From Pectobacterium zantedeschiae (lineage in GTDB: Bacteria > Pseudomonadota > Gammaproteobacteria > Enterobacterales > Enterobacteriaceae), in the NCBI RefSeq assembly GCF_004137795.1, contig NZ_NWTM01000001.1, positions 3,072,035-3,136,034 of the forward strand: a stretch of DNA of 64,000 nucleotides, written 5' to 3'. Below are positions 1-6,440 of this stretch, in pieces. The notes below the pieces were generated by a model. That model had not been told where the DNA came from. It worked only from the letters and a program-made list of their open reading frames with translations, and made no database searches. Within the stretch, counting starts at the first letter, position 1. Each line of letters opens with the position of its first letter. The position numbers were made by a program, and so were the translations under genes.

Positions 1-38
1 CAGGCATCTGCTACGCGCCTGCCTGCAACGTCTGCACT

Positions 39-77
39 GGCGTCACTTTTTCCGTGTCAACGGATGAAAGTGACGCC
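39..77. repeat. Long inverted repeat (hairpin) in the element's left flank
   Basis: The 11-base arms 39-49 and 67-77 are perfect reverse complements (GGCGTCACTTT / AAAGTGACGCC). A second pair, TCCGT 51-55 and ACGGA 60-64, lies inside, so most of the 39 bases can fold. No poly-T follows, so it does not look like a simple terminator. It could be an operator, a recombination site or the edge of an upstream feature. The rest of 1-392 has no convincing gene; shorter GC-rich stem-loops occur around 205-245. Confidence 0.5.
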
Positions 78-392
78 GCAGCCGAAGACCCTATCAGCCC
101 CTGAGACATGCACCTCACCCACAGCGTCATGAATCTGACACACCCGTTTGTGCCGGACTGATCGCTTTTTTTACAGGAGATTGAACCGATACCGAGGCAG
201 GCCTAACGGCCTGAGAGGAAATCCTGCAACCGCAGGCGGCCGCACCGAGTGCATCACCGACACCTCCCAAGACCTCAACGGCTGTCCGCTCTGGCGCACA
301 GGTATCGTTCAAGGCAGGTCAATCGCGATTGTTTCTGCCCTTTCCCATGCGCCAGAGAAAAGCATCCAGTTGAATTATGAGAGGTAAGTTGC

Positions 393-1271
393 ATGAGTAA
401 ATTAAGTCGTGAAATGACCACGCTGGCGAAACAGGCTGGCGGGAGCTACAAGACGGTTCATGATCGTATTCGCATCATGGACAGGCTGTGCCGTCACCTG
501 CTGGCGCTGAATATTCAGGTGCATGACGTTCAGTATCTCAAGGCCAGACATATCGAAAGTTATGTCGCCGAACGCCTGTCACAGCGGATTGCCCTTCGTA
601 CCCTACACAACGAAATGGCAGCGCTGCGCACGGTGTTTAAGCAGGGAGGACGGGAAAAGCTCGCCGTTTCTGATCGCCTGACCAATAACGCGCTGGGGCT
701 GAGCGGGGCAAGCCGTGCCGGGACAAAATTCGCTATCCCGGACGAACGCTATCAGGCCGTTCTGCTTGCGGCGCAACAGCATGATAAAGGACTGGCCTGC
801 GCACTTCAGCTTGCCCGATTGCTGGGGCTGCGTTCTCAGGAAGCGGTGCAATGCGCCAGTTCGCTGAAAACGTGGGAAAAGCAGCTTGAGCGTCACCAAC
901 AAACGCTGACCGTGGTATTTGGCACCAAAGGCGGCAGGCCACGCGAAACCCGGATTATCGATCGCGAAGCGATTCAACGGGCAGTAAACGAAGCGCTAAA
1001 GGTGGCCGAAGCGCGTAACGGCAGGTTGATCGATAAACCCGACCTGAAAACCGCCATGAACTTCTGGCGTACACAGACCACCCGCTTAGGGCTGACCGGC
1101 CACTATTCCCCGCACAGCCTGCGCTACGCATGGGCGCAGGATGCCATGCGTTATTACCTGTCACAGGGCTTTTCCCGCAGTGAAGCTAGGGCATTAACCT
1201 CTATGGATCTCGGCCACGGCGATGGTCGGGGGCGCTATGTCGAGCGGGTTTACACCAGGAAGGAGGATTGA
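393..1271 (+). CDS. Tyrosine recombinase (integrase-domain protein) of the island
   Basis: A 292-residue site-specific recombinase. The N-terminal 100 residues look like a SAM-like core-binding domain. The catalytic half shows Arg147 (GLRSQE), a basic beta-hairpin with Lys179, HSLR (His241/Arg244) and LGHGDGR (His275), with Tyr282 the likeliest nucleophile. It resembles the integrase-domain proteins carried inside genomic islands and plasmids rather than the P4-type integrase at 6441-7694. GAGAGG lies nine bases upstream of the ATG. Its stop codon overlaps the Shine-Dalgarno region of the following alpA-like gene, so the two are probably cotranscribed. It may act in excision, in dimer resolution or on another site in the element; the target is not visible here. 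The family call is firm, the role is inference. Confidence 0.85.
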   Translation: MSKLSREMTTLAKQAGGSYKTVHDRIRIMDRLCRHLLALNIQVHDVQYLKARHIESYVAERLSQRIALRTLHNEMAALRTVFKQGGREKLAVSDRLTNNALGLSGASRAGTKFAIPDERYQAVLLAAQQHDKGLACALQLARLLGLRSQEAVQCASSLKTWEKQLERHQQTLTVVFGTKGGRPRETRIIDREAIQRAVNEALKVAEARNGRLIDKPDLKTAMNFWRTQTTRLGLTGHYSPHSLRYAWAQDAMRYYLSQGFSRSEARALTSMDLGHGDGRGRYVERVYTRKED

Positions 1272-1273
1272 AC

Positions 1274-1474
1274 ATGAAAGATAACACGTTGATTCGCTTA
1301 TCGGGTGTGATGAAAAAGACTGGCCTTAAGAAATCATGGATTTACCTGTTGATGAAGCAGGGGGAATTTCCTCAGACGGTCAAAATCGGCGCCCGCTCGG
1401 TAGCGTGGGTGGAAAGTGAGGTGAATGACTGGATCGCGGCACGTATCAGCCAGCGCGGGGAGGTCAAACCATGA
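1274..1474 (+). CDS. AlpA-family excisionase/transcriptional regulator
   Basis: A 66-residue winged helix-turn-helix protein of the AlpA/MerR-like type. The order IRLSGVMKKTGLKKSWIY, a loop with FPQTVKIG, then VAWVESEVNDWI is the standard AlpA layout. Such proteins regulate integrase expression or act as directionality factors in P4-like elements and other islands. I chose the ATG at 1274 because a perfect AGGAGG (1261-1266) lies eight bases upstream; an in-frame TTG at 1268 is less likely. Its stop overlaps the next reading frame (ATGA at 1471). Confidence 0.85.
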   Translation: MKDNTLIRLSGVMKKTGLKKSWIYLLMKQGEFPQTVKIGARSVAWVESEVNDWIAARISQRGEVKP

Positions 1475-2007
1475 TGCATTGTTATTTTTTTCTGGCAGGC
1501 AATTTACGATATACTGCTGACGCTGCGGCAAAATCCGCAGCCGGAATTGGCGTTCCGACACTTACCACGTTGCCTAAAAGACACGGATTTATTACGTGTC
1601 TTTTATTAGGCGATGCCTGCGCATACCTGTCAATGGTGGCTCAGGCGGGGGCTCCGCAAGGAGCGCCGGGCTACGTGGTAACCGGTTACGCCAACCCCGT
1701 CTGGGCTACCACCATCGAGGTTGGCGTCTCAGGTGGTAGTGATACCCTGCTTACCACGGAGGCTGCCTTATGGCTACGATCCTTCCCTTTCTTTACCCGC
1801 AATCTTTCTTTTTTTCTGCGGGGGTACATCATGTATGACACCACTCCCCTGACGTTAGAAGAACTCGTCGATCACTGTCGGGCGCTGGCCTACGCCATCA
1901 TTGAACTCGACAACGCGCTCGCGAAAGAGCTGCTGATCTTTATCCTGTGGGAGCGTCTGAACCAGTTGAATGACGCGTTGCAAGCGGAGGTGGCTGACGA
2001 TGAGTAA
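1471..2007 (+). CDS. Ash/Icd-like reading frame spanning the immunity-RNA region
   Basis: The open frame overlaps the alpA stop by four bases and encodes 178 residues. The first ~115 residues (with AAAKSAAGIGVP, KRHGFIT, GDACAYLSMV and GGSDTLLTTEAALWLRSF) resemble proteins annotated as Ash family or host-cell-division-inhibitor Icd-like in P1/P4-type elements. The same DNA carries the RNA structures described at 1575-1605 and 1632-1740. In P1 and P7 the icd frame also overlaps the antirepressor/C4 region, so coding and RNA function may coexist, or the frame may be only apparent. Here the frame continues without a stop into the small gene at 1831-2007. Translation from 1471 is uncertain. Confidence 0.4.
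   Translation: MMHCYFFLAGNLRYTADAAAKSAAGIGVPTLTTLPKRHGFITCLLLGDACAYLSMVAQAGAPQGAPGYVVTGYANPVWATTIEVGVSGGSDTLLTTEAALWLRSFPFFTRNLSFFLRGYIMYDTTPLTLEELVDHCRALAYAIIELDNALAKELLIFILWERLNQLNDALQAEVADDE
1575..1605 (+). terminator. Perfect 11-bp stem-loop in the leader (attenuator-like)
   Basis: TAAAAGACACG (1575-1585) and CGTGTCTTTTA (1595-1605) pair perfectly. Flanking GCC (1572-1574) and GGC (1609-1611) extend the helix with a small bulge. It lies just ahead of the C4-like RNA elements, where P4-type satellites control read-through into the replication operon. There is a short T run within the 3' arm. Termination is an inference. Confidence 0.5.
1632..1740 (+). ncRNA. Probable P4 cI / C4-type antisense immunity RNA region
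   Basis: A segment at 1634-1650 (TGGTGGCTCAGGCGGGG) can pair with 1695-1714 (CCCCGTCTGGGCTACCACCA), leaving a three-base bulge. A third segment at 1732-1739 (GGTGGTAG) can compete for the same middle strand. A perfect GCTCC-GCAA-GGAGC hairpin sits at 1651-1664 and a 12-base palindrome at 1678-1689. Such competing complementary boxes are the known design of the phage P4 cI RNA (seqA/B/C) and the P1/P7 C4 antisense RNA, which terminate transcription into downstream replication genes. The position immediately upstream of a primase gene fits. Ends are approximate; no promoter was assigned. Confidence 0.5.
1831..2007 (+). CDS. Small acidic helical protein upstream of the primase
   Basis: An ATG at 1831, preceded by GGGGG eight bases upstream, gives a 58-residue acidic protein (MYDTTPLTLEELVDHC... 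to EVADDE) predicted to be largely alpha-helical. It is in frame with the longer Ash-like frame, so it could be that frame's C-terminal part or an independent gene. Its last bases overlap the primase start at 2000, suggesting translational coupling. I do not recognise a family; small genes of unknown function are usual at this position in P4-like elements. Confidence 0.5.
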   Translation: MYDTTPLTLEELVDHCRALAYAIIELDNALAKELLIFILWERLNQLNDALQAEVADDE

Positions 2008-4036
2008 ATTCGTTTCAGACATTACCGCACAGTCTCGCCACCGCTGGCGTGCCATTCTGTCCGCGCTGGCTATTCCGGTGCCTTCTGGCGGTAAACATGG
2101 TGCTTGTCCTGCCTGCGGTGGCAAAGATCGCTTCCGCTTTGATGACAAAGAAGGACGGGGAACGTGGTTTTGCAGTCAATGCGGTCATGGCGATGGCCTT
2201 GATCTGGTCGCACGGGTGAAAAACTGCGACCTGTCAGATGCCGCAAAACAGGTGGCCGCGCTGACGCTCCCTGCCTCAACTGCGCCAGCCAGGGAAAAAG
2301 CTGCTGAGCGCCCGCCGCTGGCCGATAAAATCAAGCAGATGCTGACCCATTCAAGGAACGGCGAAAGCGCTTACCTGAAAGCCAAAGGGTTCTCTATCGT
2401 CCATGCCCGCCTGACCGCACAGCAAAAAATGCGCATCGGCGGCGTGTTGTTTGATGAGGGAAGCCTGCTGCTGAAATTGCATCGCGTTTCCGGTGAACTG
2501 ATCGGCGCACAGTTGATCAACGACAACGGAGAAAAACGCCTGCTGCCCGGTTCACAATTGAAAGGCGCTTTCATCGCCGTGCATTACCCGAAAGAGCCGG
2601 ACACCATCGTGATCACTGAAGGGTACGCCACCGGCCTGACCATCAGCCAGATCACTACGGCGGCGGTGGTTGCGGCGGTGTCGGCCAATAACCTGATAAA
2701 CGTCGCCCAAGCGCTGCGTGGCTGGTATCCCGATGCCACTATTATTCTGGCGGGCGATCATGACCTGCATGCTGATGGTTCAACCAATATCGGTAAAGAA
2801 CAGGCTGAAAAAGCCGCGCTCGCGGTGGACGGCTGGGTGTCGTTACCGCCCACCACAATGCTCTGTGACTGGGATGATTACCGTCAGCAATATGGGCTTG
2901 AGGCCACCAAATCCGCGTTCAACAAACAACGCTATCAGCCCGACACGATGTATACACCTTTAGTCCGCACCGATTCCGCTATACCGGCATTCAACACCGC
3001 ATTACCCCTGCGCAAAGGCTCTGACGGTTTTGATACGCGGCAGGACTACCTGATTAAAGGCTATCTGCCGAGTTCGTCCGTCGCCAGTGCTTACGGTGCC
3101 AGCGGCTCGTATAAGTCGTTTCTGGCGGTATCGTGGGGATGCCACATCGCCACTGGCAAACCGTGGGCAGGCAAGCCAGTGACACAGGGTGCGGTGATTT
3201 ATGTCGTCGGCGAAGGTGGGATCGGCGTTCCCCGCCGTATCCGGGCATGGGAGCAGGCGCTTAACGGCGGTAGCCCGATTGATGCGCTTTATCGCGTCGA
3301 TTGCCCGATTTTTCCGGCCAGCCCGGAGAGCGTACAACAGGTGATACGTGCCGCCCGCGATGTGAACGTCACCTCCGGTATGCCGGTTCGTCTGATTATT
3401 CTGGATACGCTCGCCCGCTGTTTTGGCGGTTCGGATGAGAATGCGGCTAAAGACATGGGCGCATTCATTCAGGGATGTGACGCGATTAAAGCGGCAACAC
3501 AGGCCACGGTGCTGATTATCCATCATTCCGGTAAAGATCAGGACAAAGGGGCTCGCGGCTCCAGCGCCTTCCGTGCTGCGCTGGACGTGGAATTTAACGT
3601 CAGGCGTGAAGGTGAAGGCGGCGCGTTGATCCTCAGTTGCACCAAGATGAAGGATGCGGAAGAGCCGCCGCGTCGCGCCTATGATCTGAATAGCGTCGAT
3701 CTGTACGTGGACGATGATGGCGACCAGATCACCTCACTGGTGCTGAACGATGAAGGCCGTGAAGTCAGAGAAGATGAGGCTGCCAGCGATCCCGATTTAG
3801 CCGGTATTCCACGGCTGACGGAAAACCATTTTGCCCTCTGGCAGACTATTCGCTCACGCACGGCCAACGGTGAAGGCTGTACCCGTTCATTAGTGCGGGA
3901 TGACATGCGGGCAATGGGCTTTGATGTGAACAAGAAGTTCACCCGCTGGCTGGACAAGCTGGAAAAGGATGGCCTGATCGCCTTTGAGGGGGAGCGGATT
4001 ACGCCGCTATCGCAACGGAATAAGGTGGGGGATTAA
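2000..4036 (+). CDS. P4-alpha-like primase fused to RepA-type helicase
   Basis: A 678-residue replication protein. Domains in order: a zinc ribbon with CPAC (Cys36/39) and CSQC (Cys58/61); a Toprim primase core with ITEGYATG (Glu207), as in the P4 alpha primase, and DHD (Asp253/255); then a RecA/RepA-like ATPase with GASGSYKS (366-373) as Walker A, LIILDT (Asp469) as Walker B and IIHHSGKD as sensor; and a C-terminal segment of ~70 residues that looks like a winged helix. It probably primes and unwinds the excised element for autonomous replication. I chose ATG 2000, which overlaps the previous stop; an in-frame start at 1970 would add ten residues. Direct GTGGGGGA repeats begin at its last codons and continue downstream. 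Confidence 0.88.
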   Translation: MSKFVSDITAQSRHRWRAILSALAIPVPSGGKHGACPACGGKDRFRFDDKEGRGTWFCSQCGHGDGLDLVARVKNCDLSDAAKQVAALTLPASTAPAREKAAERPPLADKIKQMLTHSRNGESAYLKAKGFSIVHARLTAQQKMRIGGVLFDEGSLLLKLHRVSGELIGAQLINDNGEKRLLPGSQLKGAFIAVHYPKEPDTIVITEGYATGLTISQITTAAVVAAVSANNLINVAQALRGWYPDATIILAGDHDLHADGSTNIGKEQAEKAALAVDGWVSLPPTTMLCDWDDYRQQYGLEATKSAFNKQRYQPDTMYTPLVRTDSAIPAFNTALPLRKGSDGFDTRQDYLIKGYLPSSSVASAYGASGSYKSFLAVSWGCHIATGKPWAGKPVTQGAVIYVVGEGGIGVPRRIRAWEQALNGGSPIDALYRVDCPIFPASPESVQQVIRAARDVNVTSGMPVRLIILDTLARCFGGSDENAAKDMGAFIQGCDAIKAATQATVLIIHHSGKDQDKGARGSSAFRAALDVEFNVRREGEGGALILSCTKMKDAEEPPRRAYDLNSVDLYVDDDGDQITSLVLNDEGREVREDEAASDPDLAGIPRLTENHFALWQTIRSRTANGEGCTRSLVRDDMRAMGFDVNKKFTRWLDKLEKDGLIAFEGERITPLSQRNKVGD

Positions 4037-4225
4037 ACGGGGGAAAGTGGGGGCGAACGGATAAGAAGTCCTTCTATCCGGCATTTTCCCCCACTTCCCA
4101 CGCATATATAGGTGCGAAGTGGGGGAATGACTTAACTCAATAATAAATAAAAATTTTTAACAGAGTGGTGAAAATAAGGTGGGGGAAGCCGTGATCCCTG
4201 AGTCAGTGGGGGAAAAGTGGGGGAT
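4025..4225. repeat. Iteron-like GTGGGGGA(A/T) array, candidate replication origin
   Basis: Eight copies of a GTGGGGGA motif lie in 201 bases. Good copies start at 4025, 4119, 4179, 4206 and 4217, with one in reverse orientation at 4086-4094. Degenerate copies lie at 4038-4045 (CGGGGGAA) and 4047-4054 (GTGGGGGC). An AT-rich block (about 4136-4163) sits in the middle. Clustered repeats beside an AT-rich stretch directly after a primase-helicase gene are what one expects of an iteron-type origin, as in P4 ori/crr. The repeat sequence differs from the P4 one as I recall it. No gene is seen here. Confidence 0.55.
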
Positions 4226-4271
4226 GGTTTGCTAATGTTTTACTCTGCCGATACACGCTAAATATAACATT

Positions 4272-4316
4272 TGAGTTATTATAACTTATGAGTTATATTC
4301 CCCGTTAATAAGGGGA
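4272..4316 (+). promoter_or_regulatory. Toxin-antitoxin operator and occluded ribosome-binding site
   Basis: Two direct TGAGTTAT repeats (4272-4279, 4289-4296) are 17 bases apart around ATAACTTAT, as expected for an autoregulatory XRE-antitoxin operator. TCCCC (4299-4303) can pair with GGGGA (4312-4316), which covers the only Shine-Dalgarno-like sequence of the toxin gene. Function is inferred. Confidence 0.45.
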
Positions 4317-4321
4317 CTGAC

Positions 4322-4642
4322 ATGTATGAATTGATTTTTCACCCCGAAGCTGCAAGCGAAATTTATGACCTCGAACCTGTTATGCAGGCAAAAGCGCTTA
4401 AAGGGCTTGAAAAACTTGAAGCTAAAGGGCCCGAGCTAAGATATCCAGATACGGACATCATCGAAGGTGGGTTATTTGAGCTACGGGTTGGTAGAAAAGA
4501 CATAAGCAGAACGTTTTTTGCTTACGCAAAAGGACGTAAGATCTATATTTTAAGGACATTCGTAAAGAAAACCCCTAAGACCCCGAAAGCTGAAATAGCG
4601 CTGGCAAAGTCAAGATGGGAGGAATTGAAAGATGGCAGTTAA
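4322..4642 (+). CDS. HigB/RelE-like toxin of a type II toxin-antitoxin pair
   Basis: A 106-residue protein of the phage Gp49/HigB-like RelE superfamily. It has an N-terminal YELIFHPEA strand and helix, a central LRYPDTDIIEGGLFELRV segment and a C-terminal KIYILRTFVKKT strand followed by a basic helix. Such toxins are usually ribosome-dependent mRNA endonucleases. The gene comes first and overlaps the antitoxin start by 11 bases, the typical HigBA order. It is within the island, downstream of the possible origin, and may stabilise the element. Confidence 0.88.
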   Translation: MYELIFHPEAASEIYDLEPVMQAKALKGLEKLEAKGPELRYPDTDIIEGGLFELRVGRKDISRTFFAYAKGRKIYILRTFVKKTPKTPKAEIALAKSRWEELKDGS

Positions 4643-4916
4643 AGGTATCAACTTCTCTGAAGTTAAAGCGAAAGCGCTTTCTAATCCTGAAGTTAAAAAA
4701 GCGTATGAGGACGAAACTCAAGAAGAAGCGCTTCGCGCTGTTCTGATCGAAATGAAGTCCAAGTCAGGTCTGACAAGTACAGAAATTGCCGCTCGCATGG
4801 GTGTAAGCCAACCTGCGGTGAGCCGCCTTGAGAGAAATGTTTCCAGTGCGAGTATCTCAACCTTACAACGGTATGCTGCTGCTTGCGGTATGCAGCTTAA
4901 GCTGTCACTGGGTTAA
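4632..4916 (+). CDS. HigA-like XRE antitoxin
   Basis: A 94-residue antitoxin with an XRE helix-turn-helix in its C-terminal half (LTSTEIAARMGVSQPAVSRL). It should neutralise the toxin encoded just upstream and repress the shared promoter through the TGAGTTAT repeats. The start lies inside the toxin's 3' end, favouring coupled translation. After its TAA stop, the same reading frame continues with the remnant of another XRE protein (4917-5048), so the 3' end of this locus has been rearranged. Confidence 0.88.
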   Translation: MAVKGINFSEVKAKALSNPEVKKAYEDETQEEALRAVLIEMKSKSGLTSTEIAARMGVSQPAVSRLERNVSSASISTLQRYAAACGMQLKLSLG

Positions 4917-5048
4917 GATTCGCGCGGTATTTATAAGCCGGATTTTGCACTGGTTTGCCGGTTAGCATCAGTACTACAGGTTCCGGCTTGCTACTTCTAT
5001 AAGGTGGAAAACGATCTGGCGGAAATGATACTTAGGTATGATGAGTAG
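4917..5048 (+). pseudogene. Remnant of an XRE-family regulator (C-terminal part)
   Basis: Directly after the antitoxin stop, the same frame reads about 43 codons to a TAG at 5046-5048. They include KPDFALVCRLASVLQVP, ACYFYKV and DLAEMILRYDE. This pattern is the C-terminal end of helix-turn-helix regulators common in enterobacterial islands. The DNA-recognition half and a start codon are missing. It looks like the 3' stump of a regulator whose 5' part was replaced by the toxin-antitoxin pair. Confidence 0.65.
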
Positions 5049-5078
5049 CTGGAAAATCATCCACATAAGAAAAATGAG

Positions 5079-5108
5079 CGCCAGCCCCTCCCAAAAAAGG
5101 GGCTGGCG
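5079..5108 (-). terminator. Strong terminator of the membrane-protein gene
   Basis: CGCCAGCCCC (5079-5088) and GGGGCTGGCG (5099-5108) form a perfect 10-bp stem. Read on the minus strand it is followed by a TCATTTTTCTT tract, fitting the gene ending at 5125. It may also stop plus-strand transcripts from the toxin-antitoxin side. Confidence 0.75.
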
Positions 5109-5124
5109 TGGTGGATAATATGTC

Positions 5125-6357
5125 TCAAATTTTAAATTTTCCTTCCGCATTCATAATAGTATCCCACTGTTTAAATTCGTCACTACTAAGAACTACACAA
5201 CCTTTTGCCATAGATTTAAAATTTTCAGTAAGGTTTTTATCTTGCTTTGGAGGGAAATGATCGAAACTTGAAATCAATGTTTTTCTTCTCAGACTCTCTA
5301 CATATTCAGGGCAAATTAGATTTTTCCCATCAAGCGAGAACATATTAACAGCCTTAATGAAGAAATCATTTCTATCTTTTAAAGATTTCGTATCCCATAT
5401 TGAATTAGGAAATAATTCTTTATAGTACTTATCAGATGTAACATGGTAATAATGAGTTCTTTTATCTAACACTCCGATTGTACTTAATGTATTCGAGCTA
5501 ATAAATAAAAAGCCATTAGGCCAAAAGAAAAAAACCAAAAATAATGAGGCTAACACAGAAAAAATCGTTTCTTTTGCCACTTCAAAATTAAAAACCCCAT
5601 TATTATTAAACGAAAAATTTCTTGAATAAAAGATCATTGCTGGAAATAATGATAACACTGAGTAAAACGATAAAAAAAAGAAAGCATAAACAAACCCATA
5701 AAAAGTATGCCCATCCATATTCATCAAAAGCAAAGAAATAGACAAACTTATTGATATTGAGGCTAAAAAGCATATAAACAAGGTGGCAATAATAGAGCCA
5801 GTTATTTTAATAAACTTTTTAAATCCGCTATCGCGATAGGCGTGAGTGTTTTTTACTTTAAATGGAAACACAGTAAAAATTGTAGAAACAATAAAAGATA
5901 TGAGTAAAGAACGAAATGGTTCATCTATATATAATAAAATTTTCCCTATGTATACATACTTTTTAGAAAATTCATAAAAACCATCCGATGATAATATCAA
6001 AATAGAAACCAACATAGATATTATCATTATCAAAGTAATATATGGCATCTTTTTTGTATTAGCAATATAGCTTTCATTAACAAAAGATGAAAAAAGCATT
6101 AGATTAAAACTTGGAAGTACAAATACAAATGACATTAATACAGAAATGAATATAAATGAGCCAAATATTGAAAGAAGTGTTGTTTTATTATCAATAGTAC
6201 CAATCAATAGGTCAAGACGTGAAAAATGCCCTAAATATCCCCAAACAACAATTATGGAGAGTAGGATGCATATTGGTGAAACTTTCAGTGCATAAAGAAA
6301 ACATTTTTTAGCATTATTAAAAAAAGAGGTTAACTCGCTCTCTTTGATTCCTTCCAT
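5125..6357 (-). CDS. AT-rich orphan polytopic membrane protein of the island
   Basis: A 410-residue protein of no family I recognise. A short N-terminal cytoplasmic part is followed by roughly eight hydrophobic segments (first near SPICILLSIIVVWGYLG). It ends in a soluble domain of about 130 residues with three cysteines and several acidic patches. The gene is strikingly AT-rich compared with its neighbours, a sign of recent transfer. I prefer the ATG at 6357, preceded by AGAGAG; an in-frame TTG at 6399 would add 14 residues but has no ribosome-binding site. It lies beside the integrase, the place where P4-like satellites carry variable cargo such as phage-defence genes. A defence role is only a hypothesis. 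Confidence 0.7.
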   Translation of the reverse strand: MEGIKESELTSFFNNAKKCFLYALKVSPICILLSIIVVWGYLGHFSRLDLLIGTIDNKTTLLSIFGSFIFISVLMSFVFVLPSFNLMLFSSFVNESYIANTKKMPYITLIMIISMLVSILILSSDGFYEFSKKYVYIGKILLYIDEPFRSLLISFIVSTIFTVFPFKVKNTHAYRDSGFKKFIKITGSIIATLFICFLASISISLSISLLLMNMDGHTFYGFVYAFFFLSFYSVLSLFPAMIFYSRNFSFNNNGVFNFEVAKETIFSVLASLFLVFFFWPNGFLFISSNTLSTIGVLDKRTHYYHVTSDKYYKELFPNSIWDTKSLKDRNDFFIKAVNMFSLDGKNLICPEYVESLRRKTLISSFDHFPPKQDKNLTENFKSMAKGCVVLSSDEFKQWDTIMNAEGKFKI

Positions 6358-6440
6358 ATATATCTCTCTGAACAAGGCTAACAATCTATTTAAAATCAAT
6401 GAAATGATTAAATACCATAATAATGGAGTATATCAATACA

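Noticed and set aside
148-387. 79-codon open frame ahead of the first recombinase
   Set aside because: No family resemblance and no good ribosome site; the stretch is dominated by short inverted repeats.
3002-3526. 174-codon frame antisense to the primase
   Set aside because: Antisense to conserved ATPase motifs, no ribosome site, no recognisable domain.
1-6440. Second copy of the tRNA-Leu 3' end (opposite attachment site)
   Set aside because: Searched by eye for TGGTGCCGAAGGCC and close variants; none seen, so the element must extend left of the window.
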